A program made the translations under genes and the position numbers. From positions 3,691 through 9,168 of the forward strand of contig MGQD01000172.1 of assembly GCA_001797695.1 (NCBI GenBank): a DNA stretch of 5,478 bases. The letters run 5' to 3'. This document shows positions 1-5,478 of this stretch, one piece after another. Source of the DNA: Deltaproteobacteria bacterium RBG_13_49_15 (GTDB taxonomy: Bacteria > Desulfobacterota > Desulfobacteria > Desulfobacterales > UBA2156). The notes below the pieces were generated by a model. The model was not told the DNA's origin, searched no databases, and saw only the letters and a program-made list of their open reading frames with translations. Within the stretch, counting starts at the first letter, position 1, and each line of letters starts with the position of its first letter.

Positions 1-1
1 T

Positions 2-730
2 TGCCAAAATTATCAAATTTCGAGGGACGGTCTGGGCGAAATCATCGATATGGATACCCTTTTTGAACGGGTTGAAAAAATGGTTCAATTCCATACCGTC
101 CATAACATCAACCTTGTAACACCGGATCATTTTTTCCCTTACGCGTTCATTCTGGCCGGCCGGCTCCGAAAAAAGGGTTACTGCCTACCCTTGATTTATA
201 ATCTGTCCGGCTATCAATCCAAACAGATGCTTCGCTTGGCTGATGAATATGCCGATATCTATCTGCCCGATTTTAAATATTCGGACAAGCATCTGGCAAA
301 ACGATTGTCCGGGTGCGAAGAGTATCCGGATGCGGCTTTAGCCGCGATTTCTGAAATGATCCGCCAAAAAGGATTTTTGGATTCTTTCACAAATGGCTCG
401 GCGCTGGCCACGCAAGGGGTTTTGGTCCGGCACCTGGTCCTGCCCGGATATGCGGAAAATTCCATCAACGCGCTAACAACCCTATTTCTGGAATTCGGTT
501 CCCGTTTGCCGTTAAGCCTTATGTCCCAGTACGCTCCGGTATTGTTCCATAATGATATCCATTTGCGCAGACAATTGACGCGTGATGAATTTGATCGGGT
601 TTATACCCATACCAGGACGCTTGGCTTTGAACATCTGTTTGTCCAGTTTCCCGGCAAAGGGTCGGACCCGGTACGGAATAAGGTATCGTTTATTCCTGAC
701 TTTAGATCGGAACACCCTTTTTCGGAATAG
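2..730 (+). CDS. Radical SAM protein, PflX/COG1313 family (pyruvate formate-lyase activase-like), 5' truncated by window edge
   Basis: This is the C-terminal 242 residues of a radical SAM protein. An ATG occurs at 50, but the frame is open back to base 2, and the residues before it (CQNYQISRDGLGEIID) are typical of the family, so the real start lies outside the window. The first codon, TGC at 2-4, is probably the last cysteine of the CxxxCxxC motif that holds the [4Fe-4S] cluster; the other two are off the left edge. Conserved family blocks follow in order: NINLVTP (about 104-124), YNLSGY (197-214), YLPDFKYSD (260-286), LVRHLVLPG (422-448), SLMSQYAP (515-538) and a C-terminal FIPDF. Members of this family resemble the activase that installs a glycyl radical on pyruvate formate-lyase, but the substrate of the COG1313 branch is not established, so no reaction is assigned. 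The protein is expected to be cytosolic and oxygen-sensitive. The 3' end looks complete. The 179-base gap to the next gene argues against a tight operon with it. Confidence 0.88.
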   Translation, partial: CQNYQISRDGLGEIIDMDTLFERVEKMVQFHTVHNINLVTPDHFFPYAFILAGRLRKKGYCLPLIYNLSGYQSKQMLRLADEYADIYLPDFKYSDKHLAKRLSGCEEYPDAALAAISEMIRQKGFLDSFTNGSALATQGVLVRHLVLPGYAENSINALTTLFLEFGSRLPLSLMSQYAPVLFHNDIHLRRQLTRDEFDRVYTHTRTLGFEHLFVQFPGKGSDPVRNKVSFIPDFRSEHPFSE

Positions 731-750
731 AACGAAATATCATCATTTGA

Positions 751-778
751 AAACCACCGAATATGATCCGGTCGGTTT
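751..778 (+). terminator. Weak hairpin after the radical SAM gene, possible terminator
   Basis: AAACC (751-755) and CCG (757-759) can pair with CGG (769-771) and GGTTT (774-778) around a 9-base loop, with a one-by-two internal loop in the stem. It lies about 20 bases after the stop codon, where a terminator would be expected. The T-run is only three bases and belongs to the stem itself, so this is at best a poor intrinsic terminator and may be chance. Confidence 0.22.
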
Positions 779-794
779 CCACTTTAAAAAGAAA

Positions 795-832
795 TTTCCA
801 TTTTCCTGATTCTCTGGTAGAGTTTTAACTCT
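795..832 (+). promoter_or_regulatory. Perfect 14-base palindromic region with possible promoter upstream of the solute-binding protein gene
   Basis: AGAGTT (819-824), two T bases, then AACTCT (827-832) form an inverted repeat with matching arms. It lies about 80 bases before the start codon of the solute-binding protein, a usual place for an operator bound by a dimeric regulator. A weak sigma-70-like pair overlaps it: TTTCCA (795-800) as -35 and TAGAGT (818-823) as -10, 17 bases apart, each matching four of six consensus positions. If that promoter is real, a protein on the palindrome would cover the -10 box. No T-run follows, so it is not a terminator. The promoter call is weak; the palindrome is directly visible. 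Confidence 0.27.
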
Positions 833-845
833 CCGCAGTTCTTTC

Positions 846-907
846 TCGCTCAAGCGATGCCCATAAACGGCGAACCGGAAACAGGCGATAGCCTGAATAA
901 AGGCAGC
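846..907 (+). promoter_or_regulatory. Possible folded mRNA leader before the solute-binding protein gene
   Basis: Several short stems are visible between the palindrome and the start codon: TCGC/GCGA with a TCAA loop (846-857), CGG/CCG with a CGAA loop (868-877), and CAGGC/GCCTG with a GATA loop (882-895). TGCC (858-861) can also pair with GGCA (902-905), enclosing the last two stems in a three-way junction and covering the GG of the ribosome binding site AAAGG (899-903). That geometry would allow control of translation. I do not recognise a known riboswitch consensus here; it does not match the c-di-GMP-I, fluoride or guanidine patterns I remember. The stems are short, so chance is a real alternative. 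Confidence 0.25.
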
Positions 908-909
908 TT

Positions 910-2538
910 ATGAAAAAAATATCCGAGGTCGTCATCATCATGATTACTGCTTTTTTCCTGTTCGGCGACTCAACGTCAAATGCCCCGGCGATGGATAAGC
1001 CCGATCATAATGACAAGCGAGGGACGCTGCGATTCGGGATTCATGTCAGCGAGATCGGTTCTCTGGATCCTCATTTCGCAGCCGGTTCTCAGGATCGGGC
1101 GATTGCGGATATGCTGTTCAACGGGTTGCTTCGGTACCAGGATGGAAATGCACCCAAAATCGAGCCGGATCTTGCGGAAAGCATACCGGAACCCCGTCTC
1201 GTGAAAGGGATACAGGTTTGGACGTTTAAATTGAAGAAAGGGGTTATGTTTCATCCGTTTAATGGAAACGATCCGTATGAACTGACAGCCGATGATGTTA
1301 TTTTTTCTTTTAATAAATCTGCCAATCCGAAGTACTCTTGCTACGCCGGTGAATACGAGGAGATGATCTTTGAAAAGGCGGATAATTACGCCGTTAATAT
1401 CATTTTAAAAAAGCCGATGTCACCGATTCTGTTCCTACCAAAAGTGACAAACTATGCGGGAGGTTTCATTGTCAGTAAAAATGCCGTTGAATCCAAAGGA
1501 TATGAGTATTTTAGAAAACATCCGGTGGGAACAGGCCCGTTTATGTTTGATTCCTATGAGCCAAAAGAGAAAATTTTCCTTATCGCTAATGACCGGTATT
1601 TCAAAGGAAAGCCTGAACTGAAAGGGGTTGAATTTCATTTACTTCCGGTTATCAAGGACCGCGAAGCCGCCTTGAGTGAAGGAAGGCTGGATGCCATCAC
1701 CGGATCAGGAGAGCATGAATGGATCGATAAAATCACTAAAAACAAAAATGTCATCCTCGATATTTTCGGAGTTGGAGAGGTCATGACCATTCATATGAAC
1801 GTGCGTAAAAAACCTTTTGATAACATTCTTGTGCGGCAGGCGATCTTTTATGCCTTGGACAGGAATGAATTTCTAAAAAGCACCAGCGACCTACTTGCAG
1901 AAAAGGTCTATTCTCCGATACCGGTCAAATTTCTTCCAGGCGGGATCACGGAGGAGGAGATTCGAACACTCGGTTTGGATTATGATTTCGATGTAGTGAA
2001 AGCAAGAAAGTTGATGTCGCAGGCAGGCTACCCTAACGGGTTCACAGTCACCTTGATATCATCGGAAAAACGGATCTATCGTGAAAACTATGAGATATTA
2101 AAGGAGCAGTTAAAAAAGATCCGTATTGATTGCAACATCGAAGTGGTAAATCACGGGGAGATGCAAAAAAGGATCAGAAAAGGGGAATCTCCTATCGTCA
2201 TTTACGGCGCCTGGAGACCCAATTCGGACGTTTTTCTGACACGCTTTTTCCACTCCGACTCCATTGTCGTCACCGGGAAGACGCCGGATACCAATTTTTC
2301 CGGCTATGACAAGATCGATAAACTGGTCGAGGCGGCTCGAGAGGAGATAGCACCGGACAAACAGATCCAGCTTTGGATGCAAGCGCAAATCAAAATTTTA
2401 AGCGATGCCGCGGCATATCCGGTTTTTTTTACAAGTCAGTGTTTTGTAAGAAGCACCGATGTCGACTACGGGCATCCATTGAAAGCGAGCATGGCCCTTT
2501 ATCCTCAAATTACCGAAAAAACGCGTTTTCTTAAGTAG
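910..2538 (+). CDS. Periplasmic ABC-type solute-binding protein, family 5 (peptide/nickel class)
   Basis: This is a complete 542-residue exported binding protein, the usual length for SBP_bac_5 (PF00496), whose members bind peptides, nickel chelates, haem or other small ligands in the periplasm. The start is set by AAAGG at 899-903, six bases before ATG, and by the signal peptide that follows: KK, a hydrophobic stretch at about residues 7-19, and likely cleavage after A27 (SNAPA|MDK). The signal region has no cysteine, so this is a soluble periplasmic protein and not a lipoprotein. Family hallmarks include LDPHFA (52-57), LTADDVIFSFNK (125-136), the block around HPVGTGPF (204-211), YFKGKPELKGVEF (230-242), VRQAIFYALDR (308-318) and ARKLMSQAGYPNGF (365-378). 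The ligand cannot be read from sequence. No permease or ATPase gene follows; the next gene, 76 bases on, is a sensor kinase. A role in presenting a ligand to that kinase is therefore possible (inference), alongside ordinary transport with a transporter encoded elsewhere. Confidence 0.92.
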   Translation: MKKISEVVIIMITAFFLFGDSTSNAPAMDKPDHNDKRGTLRFGIHVSEIGSLDPHFAAGSQDRAIADMLFNGLLRYQDGNAPKIEPDLAESIPEPRLVKGIQVWTFKLKKGVMFHPFNGNDPYELTADDVIFSFNKSANPKYSCYAGEYEEMIFEKADNYAVNIILKKPMSPILFLPKVTNYAGGFIVSKNAVESKGYEYFRKHPVGTGPFMFDSYEPKEKIFLIANDRYFKGKPELKGVEFHLLPVIKDREAALSEGRLDAITGSGEHEWIDKITKNKNVILDIFGVGEVMTIHMNVRKKPFDNILVRQAIFYALDRNEFLKSTSDLLAEKVYSPIPVKFLPGGITEEEIRTLGLDYDFDVVKARKLMSQAGYPNGFTVTLISSEKRIYRENYEILKEQLKKIRIDCNIEVVNHGEMQKRIRKGESPIVIYGAWRPNSDVFLTRFFHSDSIVVTGKTPDTNFSGYDKIDKLVEAAREEIAPDKQIQLWMQAQIKILSDAAAYPVFFTSQCFVRSTDVDYGHPLKASMALYPQITEKTRFLK

Positions 2539-2543
2539 AGTGA

Positions 2544-2563
2544 AAGGCGCCTTGAGGTCGACC
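2544..2563. repeat. Two adjacent perfect palindromes between the binding-protein and kinase genes
   Basis: AAGGCGCCTT (2544-2553) and GGTCGACC (2556-2563) are each their own reverse complement and are two bases apart, starting five bases after the stop codon of the binding-protein gene. Their symmetry has no unpaired loop, so they would make poor RNA hairpins, and no T-run follows. They could be protein-binding sites that let the kinase be transcribed separately, or they could be coincidence. Confidence 0.25.
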
Positions 2564-2601
2564 AATCCTGTTGAGTTCAGTATTCATTAAAATGAGAAAC
2601 C

Positions 2602-2607
2602 AGAGGA
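2602..2607 (+). promoter_or_regulatory. Ribosome binding site of the hybrid kinase gene
   Basis: AGAGGA ends seven bases before the ATG at 2615, good Shine-Dalgarno spacing. It decides the start. Another ATG at 2592 is out of frame with the kinase, and the next in-frame ATG at 2639 would cut into the first membrane segment. Confidence 0.72.
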
Positions 2608-2614
2608 TATCCGA

Positions 2615-5478
2615 ATGACCATCTTTTTCAAAATCCTTATGACCATTTTGCCCATTCTCATTTTTTCTTTGGTTGGCGCGATCGGAACAACCTATTATTT
2701 CTCCCATTCGGCATTGACGGAGCTTGCAAAAAATTGGCTTCGGATCCGGCTCGATGAAGCCGTCCACACCACATCCGTCCAGGAACAGATTCTTCATGAA
2801 TATGGATTGGAAGATGTTGAGGCAAGCGTCAGGAAAGCACAGATGGACGCTGCAAAATTGATGGATCGAATCGATCTTGGAAAACGGGGATATGCATTTG
2901 CCGTTAATGAAAATGGAGTTGTTTCCGCACACCCTGAGACGTTTATGATGGATAAAGATGTGAGTAGTAAAAGATGGTACCGGAAAATAACGGACAAACA
3001 AAAAGGAGAAATCGTTTTTTCTTTGGGGGATCAGAGTTATTTGGCGATATACGAATACTTTAAGCCATGGCAATGGTATATTCTGGTCGCTGCGGAACAG
3101 GAAGAGTTATATGGGGCGCTGAACCGGATTAAACCGTATGTAATATTCATCGGATTCTGCGGTGCCCTGGTCCTCACATTGGCAGTTATGTTCATTACGA
3201 GGCGGTTGATGAATCCTTTACGCCTCTTGATGAAAAGCACTGAGCTGATCGGAGGAGGCGACCTGAATTCCCGCATAACCATTAAGACTCAGGATGAAGT
3301 CGGACGCCTTGGAGTCATGTTTAACAAAATGGCGGATCGTCTTTCCGAAACGCTCACAAGTCTCAGAAAAAGTGAAAAGAAGTATCGTATTCTTTTTGAG
3401 ACATTTCCGGACGCAGCCGTCACCATAGATGAAAATCGGATTGTTGAGGGGAACCAGAAATTCCTTTTCACATTTAATTTTTCACCGGAAGAAATTGTTG
3501 AAAAACGCCTAACCGAGCTTTCATTTAACGGGGAGTCGGAAAAGAAGATATTTGATCCATCGATCGAAAATATGATTCAAAGGGTTCTGAAAGGTGAATC
3601 CCTATCGTTTGAATGGACGGCGCAACCCAAAAACCGTAATCCGCTTGAGGCGGAAATCCGTCTGAATCGGTTCGAGTGGAACGATCAATTTTTTGTTCAT
3701 ATGATCATCAGGGATATCACTGAAAAAAAGCATTTTGAACAGATGCAGCACGACAAGCTGGCTGCCGAAGCCGCAAACCGGGCCAAAAGCGAATTTCTCG
3801 CCAACATGAGCCATGAAATACGAACTCCGATGAACGCCATTTCCGGATTGATCGAATTGATTCTTAGGACCGAATTGACTCAAAAACAACGCGACTATTT
3901 ATTCAGTATCCGGAAATCGTCAAGTACCCTTCTGGGGATTATCAATGATATCCTTGATTTTTCAAAGATAGAGGAAGGGAAACTGGAGCTTGAAAAGATT
4001 GAGTTCCATTTGGATGATGTGATGGATCACATATTGGACATGTTCGTCGGGAGAGCCGAAGAAAAAGGCTTGGAGCTGATCACTCACATTTCAAATGATA
4101 TTCCCTTCGATCTTTTTGGCGATCCGTTGAGGTTGGAGCAGATTCTGATCAATACCATCGGCAACGCAGCGAAGTTTACCGATTATGGAAACATTTTAAT
4201 ACAGGTCTCTTTGTTGGAGAAATGGGAAGATGGAATCCGATTGCTCTTTTTGATCAAAGATACCGGAATTGGGATACCTGAAGATAGAATCCTGAGCCTT
4301 TTTACCCCGTTTACCCAGGTCGACGGCTCATATACCCGGAAATACGGAGGAACCGGGCTCGGTTTGGCGATCTGTAAGCGGCTCGTTTCAATGATGAATG
4401 GAGCCATCTGGATTGAAAGCAAGGAGAGAGCGGGATGCAGTGTTTATTTTACGATCGAATTAAAATCCCGATTCAAACCCAGATCCATGCATCTTGAACT
4501 GGCGAAAAAGATGGCCGGAAAAAGAGCCCTTGTTATTCATGGAAATGGTGATTTCCAAACGATGATAAAACAGATGCTGGAATCATTTCAACTCATTTCC
4601 ATTGCGGCATTTAACATAAATGAAGCTCTTTCCATCCTGAAATTATCCGCTCAGAAACGAGAGCCTTTCGATATCGTATTCATCAATTCGAATCTGACGG
4701 ATGGGTACGGGATTGATGTGGCGCATCGGATCAAAAATGATCCGGAAACCGCCCATGTTTGCACGGTGATGTTTCTTCCGCTCGGGAAGAAGGATCTTGC
4801 AGTTGAACCTGCAAAGAACCCGGTTGATGCAGTGATCGCCAAGCCGGTCAAGAAGAAGTCGATTGAACATTTGATGGCAAAGTTATCCGGAATGCCGATT
4901 GAAAAGGGAATTGATATGAATCAAGCGAATGTGAACAAAAATCGCTCGTCGGAAAAACTCAAGGGAGCTAAAATACTTCTTGCCGAAGATAATGAGATCA
5001 ATAAACAGGTTGCCCGTGAAATCCTTGAGAGTGCGGAGATGATCGTCAATGTTGTTGAAAACGGGATGCAGGCGGTCTCCGCAGTAGAGACATCATCTTA
5101 TGATATCATTTTAATGGACATCCGGATGCCGGAAATGGACGGGCTGGAGGCCACGCGAAAAATACGGGCCGACCGGCGCTTTGATCATCTGCCGATTATC
5201 GCCATGACGGCTTATGCGTTAACAGAAGAATACGGAAGATGCATCGAGGCGGGAATGAACGATTATATTCCAAAACCGATCGATCCGGATCGCCTGATGG
5301 AGGTCTTATCCAAATGGGTAAAAAGCGTAAGGGAAAATGACCCGGCATTTATAAAGGATTCGGAATCATCACCTGACAATGATCATATGCCCATCGTTGA
5401 TTTACGGGAGGGGCTTGCAAGAGTAAGCGGAAAGCGGAACTTGTTTTATAAAATGATGGATCTTTTTTCCGAGATGTA
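2615..5478 (+). CDS. Hybrid sensor histidine kinase: Cache-HAMP-PAS-HisKA-HATPase-REC-REC-Hpt, 3' truncated by window edge
   Basis: 954 residues are visible and the frame is open at the right edge. Domains in order: TM1 (about 7-28); a single-Cache-like periplasmic sensor (about 30-172, with GKRGYAFAVNENG at 89-101 and HP at 106-107); TM2 (175-195); HAMP (196-245, DEVGRL 227-232); PAS (about 253-372, ending in RDITE); HisKA with MSHEIRTP and phospho-acceptor H400; HATPase with N-box N513/N517, G1 DTGIGIP (549-555) and G2 GGTGLGL (578-584). All kinase motifs are intact. Receiver 1 (about 635-755) is degenerate: H642/G643 replace the acidic pair, N691 replaces the phospho-aspartate and L721/P722 the switch Ser/Thr, while K743 remains. 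Receiver 2 (about 783-900) is complete with E791/D792, D835, T865 and K887. From about 925 an Hpt-like start (REGLARVSGKRNLFYKMM) appears; its histidine lies outside. Phosphate should pass H400 to D835 to the Hpt and then to an unseen response regulator. The kinase should sit in the inner membrane. It shares strand with the upstream binding-protein gene across 76 bases, so co-transcription is likely. Confidence 0.95.
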   Translation, partial: MTIFFKILMTILPILIFSLVGAIGTTYYFSHSALTELAKNWLRIRLDEAVHTTSVQEQILHEYGLEDVEASVRKAQMDAAKLMDRIDLGKRGYAFAVNENGVVSAHPETFMMDKDVSSKRWYRKITDKQKGEIVFSLGDQSYLAIYEYFKPWQWYILVAAEQEELYGALNRIKPYVIFIGFCGALVLTLAVMFITRRLMNPLRLLMKSTELIGGGDLNSRITIKTQDEVGRLGVMFNKMADRLSETLTSLRKSEKKYRILFETFPDAAVTIDENRIVEGNQKFLFTFNFSPEEIVEKRLTELSFNGESEKKIFDPSIENMIQRVLKGESLSFEWTAQPKNRNPLEAEIRLNRFEWNDQFFVHMIIRDITEKKHFEQMQHDKLAAEAANRAKSEFLANMSHEIRTPMNAISGLIELILRTELTQKQRDYLFSIRKSSSTLLGIINDILDFSKIEEGKLELEKIEFHLDDVMDHILDMFVGRAEEKGLELITHISNDIPFDLFGDPLRLEQILINTIGNAAKFTDYGNILIQVSLLEKWEDGIRLLFLIKDTGIGIPEDRILSLFTPFTQVDGSYTRKYGGTGLGLAICKRLVSMMNGAIWIESKERAGCSVYFTIELKSRFKPRSMHLELAKKMAGKRALVIHGNGDFQTMIKQMLESFQLISIAAFNINEALSILKLSAQKREPFDIVFINSNLTDGYGIDVAHRIKNDPETAHVCTVMFLPLGKKDLAVEPAKNPVDAVIAKPVKKKSIEHLMAKLSGMPIEKGIDMNQANVNKNRSSEKLKGAKILLAEDNEINKQVAREILESAEMIVNVVENGMQAVSAVETSSYDIILMDIRMPEMDGLEATRKIRADRRFDHLPIIAMTAYALTEEYGRCIEAGMNDYIPKPIDPDRLMEVLSKWVKSVRENDPAFIKDSESSPDNDHMPIVDLREGLARVSGKRNLFYKMMDLFSEM

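Noticed and set aside
50..52. ATG at 50 as the true start of the radical SAM gene
   Set aside because: The frame is open upstream and encodes the conserved CQNYQIS segment; starting at 50 would remove the cluster-binding cysteines the family needs.
582..809. 75-codon + strand frame running out of the radical SAM gene into the gap
   Set aside because: Most of it overlaps the well-conserved radical SAM C terminus in another frame, its product is rich in basic residues and unrecognisable, and no ribosome binding site stands out.
731..909. Sigma-54 promoter or an RNA gene in the gap
   Set aside because: I found no GG-N10-GC element with fitting flanks and no tRNA-like cloverleaf or recognisable small RNA.
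910..1002. Lipoprotein signal on the solute-binding protein
   Set aside because: No cysteine is present in the first 30 residues, so there is no lipobox; an ordinary signal peptide fits better.
2531..3073. 180-codon open frame on the minus strand
   Set aside because: It lies opposite the start of the hybrid kinase, has no recognisable domain, and the + strand protein here has clear membrane and Cache features, so this is a shadow frame.
4517..4879. Frameshift or sequencing error as the cause of the degenerate first receiver
   Set aside because: The frame is continuous and receiver-like secondary-structure segments appear in register from ALVI to AKPV, so the losses are substitutions rather than a broken frame.

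Overview
The window looks like part of a Gram-negative chromosome of moderate G+C. An anaerobic member of the Desulfobacterota (former Deltaproteobacteria) would fit. That placement is an inference from the gene style: a PflX-type radical SAM protein, an exported family-5 solute-binding protein and a long multi-domain hybrid kinase. Nothing in the window fixes the species. All three genes are on the + strand, and I see no RNA gene, insertion sequence, phage gene or CRISPR array.

Layout. Bases 2-730 are the 3' part of a radical SAM gene of the COG1313 (PflX, pyruvate formate-lyase activase-like) family; its 5' end lies left of the window. Bases 731-909 are non-coding and hold three small inverted-repeat elements, including a possible folded leader just before the next start codon. 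Bases 910-2538 encode a complete 542-residue secreted solute-binding protein of the peptide/nickel (SBP_bac_5) family. After a 76-base gap with two adjacent perfect palindromes and a clear ribosome binding site, bases 2615-5478 encode at least 954 residues of a membrane-bound hybrid sensor histidine kinase. It still has no stop codon at the right edge.

How the parts fit. The kinase reads TM - Cache-like periplasmic domain - TM - HAMP - PAS - HisKA - HATPase - receiver 1 - receiver 2 - start of an Hpt domain, which is a phosphorelay plan similar to BarA-type kinases. Receiver 1 has lost its acidic pair, its phospho-acceptor aspartate and its Ser/Thr switch residue, so it is probably a pseudo-receiver, while receiver 2 is intact. 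The solute-binding protein sits directly upstream on the same strand with no transporter permease or ATPase visible. It may be a periplasmic ligand-presenting partner of the kinase rather than, or as well as, a transport component. This pairing and the dead first receiver are the points most worth following up. The radical SAM gene is probably a separate unit.
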